Translations under genes and position numbers: made by a program
The notes under the pieces: generated by a model
Database searches by the model: none
Seen by the model: the letters and a program-made list of their open reading frames with translations, nothing else
Told to the model about the DNA's origin: nothing
Assembly: GCA_910578785.1 (NCBI GenBank)
Contig: CAJTSJ010000001.1
Coordinates: forward strand, 124,001 to 188,000
DNA: 64,000 nucleotides
Source of the DNA: an uncultured Muribaculum sp.
GTDB lineage: Bacteria; Bacteroidota; Bacteroidia; Bacteroidales; Muribaculaceae
Direction: 5' to 3'
In this document: piece by piece, positions 1-8,661 of the stretch
How positions within the stretch are numbered: position 1 is the first letter of the stretch
How the letters are laid out: each line of letters starts with the position of its first letter

Positions 1-990
1 TACTACTACATTTTCGCTCCGGCGGGAGGCGTGGTCGACGGATGGCAACTTGTGATGCGCTCCAAAAATATCTATGGCCCGTACGAACCTCGCATAGTGA
101 TGGCTCAGGGCACGACCGACATCAACGGCCCCCACCAGGGAGCCTGGGTCGACACTCCGTCGGGCGAATCATGGTTTCTGCACTTCCAGGACAAGGGCGC
201 CTACGGACGCGTGATACATCTGAATCCGATGAAGTGGGCCGACGGCTGGCCTGTGATCGGTGTCGACAACGACGGCGACGGATGCGGAGAACCGGTAAGC
301 CGCCACAAAAAGCCGGCGGTGGCGCAACCTGTCAAAACTCCGACGGCACCGGCTACGTCCGACGAATTCGATTCGCACCGGCTTGGACTGCAATGGGAAT
401 GGCATGCCAACTACAACGACACATACGGATTCCCCTCCGACCTGGGATTCCTGCGGATATACGGCCACAAACTTTCGGACGGATACAAGAACTACTGGGA
501 AGTTCCCAACATGCTTCTGCAGAAATTTCCCGCCGAAAAGTTTACCGCCACCGCCAAACTTCGCATATCGTCCAAATCAAACAGCGAGGGCGCACTGTCG
601 GGCCTGATAGTAATGGGCTGGAACTACGGATTCATCGGCCTTGAAAAGTCGGGCGACCACTTCGAGCTTGTGCAGGGCACATGCGTCGACGCCGAACAGG
701 GCAATCCGCAGGAGACCGTCAGCCTGGCCGCCATAAAGCCAACCCGCATATACAACGCCGGGCTGCACCCCAACTACGAATGCGACATATATCTGCGCAT
801 CAAGGTCGACAAAGGGGGCGAATGCACCTTCTACTACAGTATGGACGGCAAGAAGTTCAAGCAGGCAGGACAGCCCTTCACCGCACGCCAGGGCAAATGG
901 ATAGGAGCCAAAGCGGGTATGTTCAGCACGGTTCCCGGCAATGCCGACCGCGGATGGATGGACATCGACTGGTTTAGAATAACTGACTAA
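1..990 (+). CDS. Glycoside hydrolase family 43-type enzyme, C-terminal part
   Basis: The reading frame is open from the first base, so the N-terminus and most of the catalytic propeller lie outside the window. What remains starts with the last strands of a five-bladed propeller (YYYIFAPAGG, then a block around GPHQGAWVDTPSGESWFLHF, typical of GH43 xylosidases/arabinofuranosidases). It is followed by a roughly 200-residue beta-sandwich of the kind attached to GH43 beta-xylosidases, with WEWHANYND and YYSMDGKKF motifs. Such enzymes remove xylose or arabinose from plant or host glycans. The next gene is a glucuronyl hydrolase only about 20 bases downstream, so the two are probably co-transcribed as part of a polysaccharide-utilisation locus. 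Family is seen with fair confidence; substrate is inference. Confidence 0.8.
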   Translation, partial: YYYIFAPAGGVVDGWQLVMRSKNIYGPYEPRIVMAQGTTDINGPHQGAWVDTPSGESWFLHFQDKGAYGRVIHLNPMKWADGWPVIGVDNDGDGCGEPVSRHKKPAVAQPVKTPTAPATSDEFDSHRLGLQWEWHANYNDTYGFPSDLGFLRIYGHKLSDGYKNYWEVPNMLLQKFPAEKFTATAKLRISSKSNSEGALSGLIVMGWNYGFIGLEKSGDHFELVQGTCVDAEQGNPQETVSLAAIKPTRIYNAGLHPNYECDIYLRIKVDKGGECTFYYSMDGKKFKQAGQPFTARQGKWIGAKAGMFSTVPGNADRGWMDIDWFRITD

Positions 991-1012
991 ATTTTTGAAA
1001 TATAATCACATA

Positions 1013-2242
1013 ATGATAATGAAACACTCCATATTAGGACTCGGACTACTCACGCTGACCGCATGCGTGTCCACTACGGCAGAGACTCTTAATCTCGAAG
1101 AAGCCCTCGATTATTGCGACAAACATGTACAGCGAACCCTTACGGAGCTTAAAACCGACGGAGACACAATCGACTACACGATGATGCCCCGCAACATCAT
1201 GGCCTCGGACAACCGCTGGCACTGCCGCAAGACCGACAAGGCCGAATGGTGCGGCGGATTCTGGCCGGGAGTGCTCTGGTATGACTACGAAGCCACCAAA
1301 AACGAAGAAATCCGCCAACAGGCCGAACGGTTTACCGAATCGCTCGAATTTCTCTCGAAGACTCCGGCATTCGACCACGACCTGGGCTTCCTGATGTTCT
1401 GCAGCTACGGCAACGGCTACAGACTGACCGACAATCCTGAGTACAAACAAATCATTCTCGACACGGCCGACTCGCTGGCCAAGCTGTTCAATCCGGCCGT
1501 GGGCACCATCCTGTCATGGCCCCGCAATGTAGATGTATACGGAGGCCACAACACCATCATGGACAACATGCTCAACCTGGAGATGCTGTTCTGGGCAGCT
1601 AAAAACGGTGGAGACAAGAGCCTATACGACATAGCGGTAACGCACGCCGAGACGACGATGAAGCATCATTTCCGCGACGACTACACATCGTACCACGTCG
1701 CCGTCTACGACTCAGTGTCGGGCGACTTCATCAAAGGGGTCACCCACCAGGGCTATGCCGACAACTCAATGTGGGCCCGCGGTCAGTCATGGGCCATCTA
1801 CGGCTACACGATGGTCTACCGCGAAACCCGCGACCCTAAATTTCTCGACTTTGCCCAGAAAGTCACCGACGTATATCTCAACCGTCTGCCCGAAGACTAC
1901 GTGCCCTACTGGGACTTTGACGACCCGGCCATACCCGACTCGCCCCGCGACGCATCGGCGGCATGCGTAGTGGCTTCGGCCTTGCTTGAGCTGCAGAACT
2001 ACGTCGACCCCGAAAAGTCGAAGACATATACCGACGCCGCCAAAAGGATGCTCACGTCGCTGTCAAGCCCCGACTATCAGTGCGGCGACCTGAAACCGGC
2101 ATTCCTGATGCATTCCGTAGGCCACAAGCCCGCCGGATCGGAAATAGACGCATCCATCATATATGCCGACTACTATTACATCGAGGCCCTGCTGCGCCTG
2201 AAGAAGCTCGACATGGGCAAGGATATACTGGCATCGCTCTGA
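1013..2242 (+). CDS. Unsaturated glucuronyl hydrolase (GH88), lipoprotein
   Basis: GH88 enzymes hydrolyse the unsaturated uronic acid left at the non-reducing end of oligosaccharides by polysaccharide lyases. The protein has an (alpha/alpha)6-barrel pattern with the two aspartates of the family visible in FDHDLGFL and NTIMDNMLNL, and the C-terminal HSVGHKPAGSEIDASIIYADYYYIEAL signature. The N-terminus is a lipoprotein signal (hydrophobic run ending TLTAC, Cys about residue 18), so it is probably exported and lipid-anchored. A TTG-initiated frame extends six codons upstream; ATG 1013 or 1019 fits the signal peptide better. It sits 22 bases after the GH43-type gene, suggesting shared transcription and a uronic-acid-containing target such as glucuronoxylan, pectin or a glycosaminoglycan (inference). 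Confidence 0.88.
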   Translation: MIMKHSILGLGLLTLTACVSTTAETLNLEEALDYCDKHVQRTLTELKTDGDTIDYTMMPRNIMASDNRWHCRKTDKAEWCGGFWPGVLWYDYEATKNEEIRQQAERFTESLEFLSKTPAFDHDLGFLMFCSYGNGYRLTDNPEYKQIILDTADSLAKLFNPAVGTILSWPRNVDVYGGHNTIMDNMLNLEMLFWAAKNGGDKSLYDIAVTHAETTMKHHFRDDYTSYHVAVYDSVSGDFIKGVTHQGYADNSMWARGQSWAIYGYTMVYRETRDPKFLDFAQKVTDVYLNRLPEDYVPYWDFDDPAIPDSPRDASAACVVASALLELQNYVDPEKSKTYTDAAKRMLTSLSSPDYQCGDLKPAFLMHSVGHKPAGSEIDASIIYADYYYIEALLRLKKLDMGKDILASL

Positions 2243-2293
2243 CGCTTAGTCATTTATATACTGACCGAGGCAAAGCTCCGCGTCTGAAGTTTA

Positions 2294-2337
2294 ACACACC
2301 GGTCAATCGGACTGCAAGACCCGATTGACCGGTGTGT
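2294..2337 (+). terminator. Long perfect hairpin after the glycosidase pair
   Basis: A 17-bp perfect inverted repeat (2294-2310 with 2321-2337) around a 10-base loop, about 50 bases after the GH88 stop. There is no clear T-run on either side, so it may stabilise the 3' end or act as a factor-dependent terminator rather than an intrinsic one. Confidence 0.55.
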
Positions 2338-2530
2338 CATTGTGCCGTATGCGACACCACATGGGCGAGGTTCCCCGTATCGACACAGAATCAGACAGTT
2401 ACGCCAAATAGCGAGGTACGGACAGCGGCAAAAATTCAGCATGCGGCCCTAAATATTTTTGAGGTTTTTAGAACTTTTACAAACGAGCATTGTTTTAGAG
2501 ATAAACAACATTTTTAACTCAACTATTTCA

Positions 2531-3595
2531 ATGTTTATGAAAAAAGCTTTATTAATGATTGCTCTCATGCTCAGTAGCGTGGTTGCTTTCGCACAGAAAC
2601 CTGACAAAAACGAGGTGAAACAACTTCAGAACTTCCTGTCACAGCCTGCAGAAAGAGGCGGAACAAATGCACAAGCGTTAAAAATCACCGACCTCTCCGC
2701 TCCTTCTACCTGGGAAGGCGTAACAGTAGAAAACGGTAAAGTAACAGCTATCCAGTGGAAGGATAAGCACCTTGCCGGCACACTGAACCTTTCCGGCTTC
2801 AAAGCCCTTACCAAAGTTGACGTTTCTCGCAACGCTCTTACCGGTCTTAACGTATCAAATAACCCGGCCCTTATCGAAGTAAACGCATCACGCAACAAAC
2901 TTTCTGAAATGGCCATTGACAACGACGGCGCTCTTGCCAAGTTAAGCATCTACCGCAACCGCCTGACCGATCTGAACATTACCGGTACTCCGTTCCTGAC
3001 CGACCTCAACTGCTCAAACAACCTGTTTGTAGAACTCAATCTGGCCAACGCTGTCAACCTTAAGACTCTCAACTGCCAGGGTTGCCACATCGAACAGCTT
3101 GACATCCAGGGTTGCGCGGCTTTGAAAAACCTCTATTGCGGTTACAACAAGCTTTCTTCCATCAACCTCTTCGGCGTGGAGAACTTGACTAACTTCAACA
3201 TCGACGACAACGAGATTTCAGAACTCATCATCTCCGGTCTGCCCTCGCTCAGCACTTTCATCTGCTCGGACAACCGCATGAAGTCATTGGCACTCCGCAA
3301 CTGTAACGCGCTTATCGACGTAGTTTGCTCTTACAACGACCTGACCAGCTTTACTCTTGACAACTGCCCCAACCTTCAGTATATCGACTGCTCATACAAC
3401 GACCTGACCAGCCTTACTGCAAGCAACCTGACTTTCCTGCAGCGTCTTATCTGTAACAACAACCAGTTGACCATGCTTGATGTATCATTCGACCAGGCTC
3501 TTACCTACATCAACTGCCGTTACAACTACATCACTGACTTCCGCACCATCGGATGTTCCAACCTGAACATGGTGGCCTGCCAGTGGAACTACTAA
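2531..3595 (+). CDS. Secreted leucine-rich-repeat protein with twelve 21-residue repeats
   Basis: After a signal peptide (MFMKKALLMIALML to AFAQ, cleavage near residue 22) and about 70 residues of N-terminal domain, residues 93-344 form twelve consecutive repeats of exactly 21 residues without an insertion. The pattern is LxxLxCSxNxLTxLxxxxxxx, and the last 10 residues begin a thirteenth. From repeat 4 on, nearly all repeats carry Cys at the same position, which would stack as a cysteine ladder. This is a short-period bacterial LRR of the internalin type, usually protein- or glycan-binding. No C-terminal sorting domain or membrane anchor follows, so it should be periplasmic or released. Codon use looks biased toward preferred codons, suggesting strong expression. 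The in-frame region upstream of 2531 is not convincing coding sequence. Function is unknown. Confidence 0.85.
   Translation: MFMKKALLMIALMLSSVVAFAQKPDKNEVKQLQNFLSQPAERGGTNAQALKITDLSAPSTWEGVTVENGKVTAIQWKDKHLAGTLNLSGFKALTKVDVSRNALTGLNVSNNPALIEVNASRNKLSEMAIDNDGALAKLSIYRNRLTDLNITGTPFLTDLNCSNNLFVELNLANAVNLKTLNCQGCHIEQLDIQGCAALKNLYCGYNKLSSINLFGVENLTNFNIDDNEISELIISGLPSLSTFICSDNRMKSLALRNCNALIDVVCSYNDLTSFTLDNCPNLQYIDCSYNDLTSLTASNLTFLQRLICNNNQLTMLDVSFDQALTYINCRYNYITDFRTIGCSNLNMVACQWNY
2807..3562 (+). repeat. 63-bp tandem coding repeats (12 copies) of the LRR gene
   Basis: Twelve head-to-tail units of 63 bp encode the 21-residue LRRs. The DNA copies are diverged, so they look anciently duplicated rather than freshly slipped. 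Confidence 0.8.
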
Positions 3596-3670
3596 CAGAC
3601 CGACAGCTTTTTTAAGTCTGTAATCGCAGATAACCCCGATTATCTGACAGACACTTAAACATTACCCCGC

Positions 3671-3705
3671 GCGGAGGGTGCCGAACAGCACCCTCCGCTA
3701 TTTTT
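3671..3705 (+). terminator. Intrinsic terminator after the LRR gene
   Basis: Perfect 11-bp G+C-rich stem (3671-3681 with 3688-3698), 6-base loop, then TATTTTT. A weaker hairpin lies just upstream at 3627-3646. Confidence 0.9.
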
Positions 3706-3739
3706 AGTCAACTATTCGCCAAATATGGTATTTTTTGAG

Positions 3740-3747
3740 TAATTTTG
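3740..3747 (+). promoter_or_regulatory. Bacteroidetes -7 box TAATTTTG for lepA
   Basis: Matches TAnnTTTG and ends only 8 bases before the lepA ATG at 3756, which implies a very short or absent 5' leader. No good -33 TTTG is seen at the expected spacing. Confidence 0.5.
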
Positions 3748-3755
3748 CATCCGAT

Positions 3756-5543
3756 ATGAAACGTATACGAAATTTCTGCATCATAGCCCATATAGACCAC
3801 GGCAAGAGCACTCTCGCCGACCGTCTGCTGGAATACACCAACACCATAGCCGCAAAAGACCTGCAGGCCCAGGTGCTGGACGACATGGACCTTGAACGGG
3901 AAAGGGGCATCACAATAAAAAGCCATGCCATACAGATGGAGTATGCGCTCGACGGCGAGAACTACACCCTCAACCTGATCGACACCCCCGGACACGTCGA
4001 CTTCTCATACGAGGTGTCGCGTTCGATTGCGGCGTGCGAAGGAGCGTTGCTGATTGTCGACGCTTCGCAGGGCATACAGGCACAGACCATCTCCAATCTA
4101 TACATGGCCATCGACAACGACCTTGAGATTATTCCCGTCATCAACAAGGTAGACCTCGACAGCGCCAAGCCCGACGAGGTCGAGGACCAGATCATCGACC
4201 TGCTCGGATGCAAGCGCGAAGAGATTATCCGTGCTTCGGGCAAGACAGGTGTCGGCATACCCGATATACTCCGCGCCATCGTCGAGCGGATACCGGCTTC
4301 CGTGGGCGACCCTGAAGCGCCGTTGCAAGCCTTGATTTTCGACTCCGTGTTCAATCCGTTCCGAGGCATCATAGCCTATTACAAGATAGTCAACGGCACC
4401 ATCCGCAAAAACGACTTCGTAAAATTCGTCTCGACCGGCAAGGAATACCACGCCGACGAAATCGGAGTGCTCAAGCTCGACATGTCGCCGCGCGAAGAGC
4501 TTTCGGCCGGCAACGTAGGCTACATAATCTCCGGCATAAAGACCTCGAAGGAGGTGCGCGTGGGCGACACCATCACCCACGTGGCGACCCCCTGCGAAAA
4601 GGCCATCGAGGGATTTGAGGAGGTAAAGCCCATGGTGTTCGCCGGAGTATACCCGATCGAGACCGAGGATTTTGAAAATCTGCGTTCGTCGCTCGAAAAG
4701 CTACAGCTCAACGATGCCTCGCTGACCTTCACGCCCGAGTCGTCGATGGCGCTGGGATTCGGATTCAGATGCGGCTTCCTCGGCCTGCTCCACATGGAAA
4801 TCGTACAGGAACGCCTCGGCCGCGAATTTGACATGGACGTCATCACCACCGTGCCTAACGTATCATACCGCGTCTACGACAAGAAGGGCGAGATGACCGA
4901 GGTGCACAACCCCTCCGGCCTGCCCGACCCGACCCTCATCGACCATATCGAAGAGCCTTACATCAGGGCTTCGGTCATCACCGCGGCCGACTATATCGGC
5001 CCGATCATGACCTTGTGCCTGGGCAAGCGCGGCGAGCTGGTGAAGCAGGAGTACATCTCAGGCAACCGCATGGAGATGATATTCGACCTGCCGCTGGGCG
5101 AAATCGTGATCGACTTCTACGACAAGCTCAAGTCGATATCCAAAGGCTACGCATCGTTTGACTACCATCTGCACGACTTCCGCGAGTCGAAGCTCGTCAA
5201 GCTCGACATCCTGCTCAACGGCGAGAGCGTCGACGCCCTCAGCACACTGACCCATGTGGACAATGCCGTAAGCTTCGGACGCCGCATGTGCGAGAAGCTG
5301 AAAGAGCTTATACCGCGCCAGCAGTTCGACATAGCCATCCAGGCCGCCATAGGAGCCAAAATCATAGCCCGCGAGACCATCAAGGCTGTAAGAAAGGACG
5401 TGACGGCAAAGTGCTACGGAGGCGACATATCGCGTAAACGAAAGCTCCTCGAAAAACAGAAGAAAGGAAAGAAACGAATGAAGCAGATAGGCTCGGTAGA
5501 AGTTCCGCAGAAAGCCTTTCTCGCAGTGCTAAAACTTGATTAA
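3756..5543 (+). CDS. lepA: Elongation factor 4 (LepA), ribosomal back-translocase GTPase
   Basis: Full-length, about 595 residues, the usual LepA size. The N-terminal GTPase has the P-loop AHIDHGKST at residues 11-19, DTPGHVDF and NKVDL. EF-G-like domains follow, then the LepA-specific C-terminal domain (AIGAKIIARETIKAVRKDV and CYGGDISRKRKLLEKQKKGK). LepA binds ribosomes and acts during translation and 30S assembly under stress. A TTG seven codons upstream lies inside the promoter box and is not a credible start; ATG 3756 gives the conserved N-terminus MKRIRNFCIIAHIDHGKST. It is separated from both neighbours by terminators, so it is monocistronic. Confidence 0.97.
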   Translation: MKRIRNFCIIAHIDHGKSTLADRLLEYTNTIAAKDLQAQVLDDMDLERERGITIKSHAIQMEYALDGENYTLNLIDTPGHVDFSYEVSRSIAACEGALLIVDASQGIQAQTISNLYMAIDNDLEIIPVINKVDLDSAKPDEVEDQIIDLLGCKREEIIRASGKTGVGIPDILRAIVERIPASVGDPEAPLQALIFDSVFNPFRGIIAYYKIVNGTIRKNDFVKFVSTGKEYHADEIGVLKLDMSPREELSAGNVGYIISGIKTSKEVRVGDTITHVATPCEKAIEGFEEVKPMVFAGVYPIETEDFENLRSSLEKLQLNDASLTFTPESSMALGFGFRCGFLGLLHMEIVQERLGREFDMDVITTVPNVSYRVYDKKGEMTEVHNPSGLPDPTLIDHIEEPYIRASVITAADYIGPIMTLCLGKRGELVKQEYISGNRMEMIFDLPLGEIVIDFYDKLKSISKGYASFDYHLHDFRESKLVKLDILLNGESVDALSTLTHVDNAVSFGRRMCEKLKELIPRQQFDIAIQAAIGAKIIARETIKAVRKDVTAKCYGGDISRKRKLLEKQKKGKKRMKQIGSVEVPQKAFLAVLKLD

Positions 5544-5566
5544 CAACCAGATAAAATTTTTGTTAT

Positions 5567-5613
5567 AGTGATATACCTGAGACACAACACATCCGAAGGT
5601 ATATCACTTTTTT
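5567..5613 (+). terminator. Intrinsic terminator after lepA
   Basis: 12-bp stem (5567-5578 with 5597-5608) with an 18-base loop, running into TTTTTT. Confidence 0.8.
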
Positions 5614-5658
5614 AACAGGCATCTAAACAGCCTTCAATAACCCAAAAACGTAACCAAA

Positions 5659-7056
5659 ATGTCAACAATCCAAGAAGAGAAACCCGGATTGCCTAAAAAG
5701 GTGTATTATTCAGCGAAAAGAGCCATCAAGAGTCATGCAAGCGGAGGTAACGTGCTTATCGGAGCCACCGTGCTTGCACTGATAGTGGCCAACATTCCCG
5801 GTGTCAGCGACATTTACAACGACTTCTGGAACCAGGAAGTACGCCTTCAGGTAGGCGATTTCAACATTTTCAGCCACTCGGGCCACCCGATGACCATGCT
5901 CCAGTTCATCAACGACGCGCTGATGGCCATATTCTTCTTCACAATCGGACTTGAAATAAAGCGTGAGGTGCTTGTAGGCGAGTTAAGCTCGTTCAAGCAG
6001 GCCCTTCTGCCCATCATAGCGGCCGTGGGCGGCATGATAGTGCCGGTGTGCATCTACATGTCGCTGAGCGCCGGCACCGACTACAGCGGAGGAGCCGCCA
6101 TACCGATGGCCACCGACATCGCCTTCTCGCTTGGCATCCTGGCCATGCTCGGATCGCGTGTGCCGGTGTCGTTGAAAGTGTTTCTCACCACACTGGCCGT
6201 TGTCGACGACATCGGCGGCATCATAGTCATCGCCACGTTCTACTCCACCGACATCCAGCTCAATCTCATCCTCATCGCTCTCGGACTGCTCGCCGTGCTG
6301 TTTCTCGGCTCGCTGCTGCGCATCCAGAGTAAGATATTCTATCTGCTCATAGGAACGGCGGTCTGGTACCTGTTCCTGAATTCAGGCATCCACCCCACCA
6401 TTTCGGGAGTGCTTGTGGCATTCTGCATTCCTGCAGCACCTGTGTTCGCGCCGAAAAAGTATGTGCAGACCATCCGTCGCTCGATAGCCAACTTCAATGC
6501 CGAAGACGACGAACTGCTGTCGCGACGCTCTATTCTCAACAAGGACCAGATGGACTGGCTTAAGCAGATAGAGTCGGCTTCCGACAAGGTGATTTCACCG
6601 CTTCAGGAGCTTGAAGACTCCCTGCACCCGGTGGTCAACTACCTCATCATCCCGATTTTCGCATTCGCCAACGCAGGTATCAGTTTCGCAGGCATGCAAC
6701 CCGAATCGATAGTGAGCGGCATCAGCCTCGCCATCATCTGCGGCCTCGTGCTGGGAAAATTCTTCGGCATATTCATCTTCTCCTGGGCCACCGTCAAACT
6801 GCATCTCGCACCCATGCCGCAACACTCCAACTGGAAGATGCTTGCATCGGTGGCCGTGCTCGGCGGTATAGGTTTCACGGTGTCGCTGTTCATCGCCAAC
6901 CTTTCATTTGACGACATGGGACGACATGGCCTCGAGTTGCTCAACAACGCTAAACTCGGCATCGTCATCGGTTCGCTCATAGCCGGCATAGGAGGCTTCC
7001 TGCTCCTGCACCATTTCCTTCCAAAGACAGCCTGCGAAGACACCGACGAGTGCTGA
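5659..7056 (+). CDS. nhaA: Na+/H+ antiporter NhaA
   Basis: Integral membrane antiporter exchanging cytoplasmic Na+ for external protons. The protein shows the NhaA fold with about 11-12 membrane segments and the ion-binding aspartates: one in PMATDIAFSLG and the adjacent pair in LAVVDDIGGI, matching Asp133 and Asp163/164 of the E. coli protein. At 465 residues it is longer than the E. coli enzyme (388); the extra length is an N-terminal tail and a charged loop around NFNAEDDELLSRRSILNKDQ. It stands alone behind the lepA terminator. In an organism with a Na+-pumping decarboxylase (see 16475-20653) it links sodium and proton gradients. Confidence 0.96.
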   Translation: MSTIQEEKPGLPKKVYYSAKRAIKSHASGGNVLIGATVLALIVANIPGVSDIYNDFWNQEVRLQVGDFNIFSHSGHPMTMLQFINDALMAIFFFTIGLEIKREVLVGELSSFKQALLPIIAAVGGMIVPVCIYMSLSAGTDYSGGAAIPMATDIAFSLGILAMLGSRVPVSLKVFLTTLAVVDDIGGIIVIATFYSTDIQLNLILIALGLLAVLFLGSLLRIQSKIFYLLIGTAVWYLFLNSGIHPTISGVLVAFCIPAAPVFAPKKYVQTIRRSIANFNAEDDELLSRRSILNKDQMDWLKQIESASDKVISPLQELEDSLHPVVNYLIIPIFAFANAGISFAGMQPESIVSGISLAIICGLVLGKFFGIFIFSWATVKLHLAPMPQHSNWKMLASVAVLGGIGFTVSLFIANLSFDDMGRHGLELLNNAKLGIVIGSLIAGIGGFLLLHHFLPKTACEDTDEC

Positions 7057-7716
7057 TTGTCTCGGCCTACGGCGCGGAGAGAGTTTAGGTGCGCTCTTGC
7101 AGCGCGTAGCGCGGAAATCGGTTATGTCCGTTTTGCCGTAAGGTGAGCCTGTGGCTCACCTTACGGCTACAAATAGATTCGCCCTCCGGGCGGCGGCGAC
7201 AGACGGCATTGTGAGCCGTAGGTGCGGGCAAAAGACAGGGACCAGGCCGGAAGTAGGGACGCACGGCTCGTGCGTCCGCCTTTGAATCAGCACGTTACAC
7301 AGATACACAAACCATACCTCCGACGGGGACGCATCGCGGGTGCCAACGAATGCCGGAGAAATGTTGCGCCGTAGGTGCGGGAGGCTCCGGAGGAGCCAAT
7401 ATGCGCCTACGGCGCGGACAAGACATAGAAAGAACGCCGGAGGTAGGGACGCACGGCTCGTGCGTCCCTACCTCATAATCAACACGTTACACAGACACAC
7501 GAACCATCCCCTGCGGTGACGCATCACGGAGGCTGACGAATCATGGGAAAACGTTGCGCCGTAGGCATGACGAAGGTTACCGACGGGCAAGCATGTGGAC
7601 GTACGAACCGTACGTCCCTACATTTCGCGTTATGATATATGACGGATGGGAACGAACGCCAGGGGAATCATGGGGCAATGTTGCACCGTTTGGATGCTAA
7701 ATTAATATATGTGTGC
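7057..7716. repeat. Gene-free block of palindromic extragenic repeats
   Basis: No credible gene lies in these 660 bases. The sequence is built from inverted and near-tandem repeats. Three short palindromes based on GGACGCACG/CGTGCGTCC sit at 7257-7277, 7441-7473 (15-bp arms) and 7597-7617 (a diverged GGACGTACG version). Each is followed, 84-107 bases later, by a TTGCGCCGTAGG-like box (7363, 7554, 7681). The core GCGCCGTAGG or its complement also occurs near 7066, 7215 and 7404. The units at 7253-7377 and 7443-7568 align over their whole length (shared CACGTTACACAGA, GACGCATC and GCCG/GTTGCG blocks); the third is shorter. This resembles a dispersed REP/BIME-like family rather than an insertion sequence: no transposase or target duplication is visible. 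Confidence 0.75.
7135..7167 (+). terminator. Perfect 15-bp hairpin downstream of nhaA
   Basis: Arms 7135-7149 and 7153-7167 with a TGT loop, about 80 bases after the nhaA stop. It may be the nhaA 3' end structure or one unit of the palindromic repeat block; there is no T-run. Confidence 0.45.
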
Positions 7717-8646
7717 TTATCGGGGGATTATTCCGCAGGCGGCGAGGGCCTGCGCAAGGAGCGGACGTGACGGGTCGAGCCGAACCACAGAGGGGTCGCG
7801 GCGAAGCCATGTGAGCTGTTTCTTGGCGTAGACGCGTGTGTTTTTGGCTATGCGGGGTATGGCGACATCGTATGGCATCTCGCCATCGAAATATGCGAAC
7901 ATCTCTTTGTAGCCCACAGTGTTGAGCGAATTAAGGAAACGAAGCGGATAGACTTTACGGGCCTCTTCTTCAAGCCCTTGCTCCACCATGGCGTCGACAC
8001 GGCGGTTGATGCGGTCGAACAGGGTGTCGCGGTCGTAGTCAATCATCATCTTCACCACGCGGAACGGACGCTCGCGCCTGACCCCTGTGCGCAACGACGA
8101 ATAAGGCACTCCGGCCTCAATCGAAATCTCCACCGCATGCAGAAGCCGCTTATGGTTGGCCGGGTCGGCAATGGCCAGATAGTCGGGGTCAAGATTACGG
8201 AGCATGGCACGCAGGCCCTCAATGCCCTCGCGCTCGTACAGCTCCATGGTGCGCCGACGAACCTGATCGGACACCGTGGGCAGTTCATCCATGCCGTTGA
8301 CCACAGCGTCGACATACATCATCGAGCCTCCGCACATGACGGCGCATCCTCCCGAACGCTCGAACAACGACGGCAACAGAGCCAGCACATCTTCCTCGAA
8401 ACGCGACGCGCTGTAATAGTCGTCGAGCGCAAGAGTGCCGACAAAATGATGCCTGACGGCGGCAAGCTGCGCGACGGTAGGCGCGGCGGTGCCTATGGGA
8501 ATATCGCGGTACAACTGACGCGAATCGGCTGAGATGACATCGCATCCCAGCCGACAAGCAAGTTGTATCGACAAATCGGTCTTTCCCGAACCGGTAGGCC
8601 CGGTGACCACTATAAGCAAGGGGCGGCAGTCAGTCTGCATTTCCAT
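7717..8646 (-). CDS. miaA: tRNA dimethylallyltransferase MiaA
   Basis: Transfers a dimethylallyl group to N6 of A37 in tRNAs reading UNN codons. The P-loop GPTGSGKT is at residues 16-23, followed by the DSRQLY substrate motif, GGSMMYV and the C-terminal NTVGYKEMF and TRVYAKKQLTWLRRD region that contacts tRNA. Length of 309 residues is normal. It lies 15 bases downstream of pepT on the same strand and is probably co-transcribed with it. Confidence 0.96.
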   Translation of the reverse strand: MEMQTDCRPLLIVVTGPTGSGKTDLSIQLACRLGCDVISADSRQLYRDIPIGTAAPTVAQLAAVRHHFVGTLALDDYYSASRFEEDVLALLPSLFERSGGCAVMCGGSMMYVDAVVNGMDELPTVSDQVRRRTMELYEREGIEGLRAMLRNLDPDYLAIADPANHKRLLHAVEISIEAGVPYSSLRTGVRRERPFRVVKMMIDYDRDTLFDRINRRVDAMVEQGLEEEARKVYPLRFLNSLNTVGYKEMFAYFDGEMPYDVAIPRIAKNTRVYAKKQLTWLRRDPSVVRLDPSRPLLAQALAACGIIPR

Positions 8647-8661
8647 ACAGAAGACCCGGGC

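Noticed and set aside
7253..7692. Palindromic repeats as a CRISPR array
   Set aside because: Repeat units differ, spacing is uneven (190 and 150 bases), the sequences between repeats are themselves related, and no cas gene is present.
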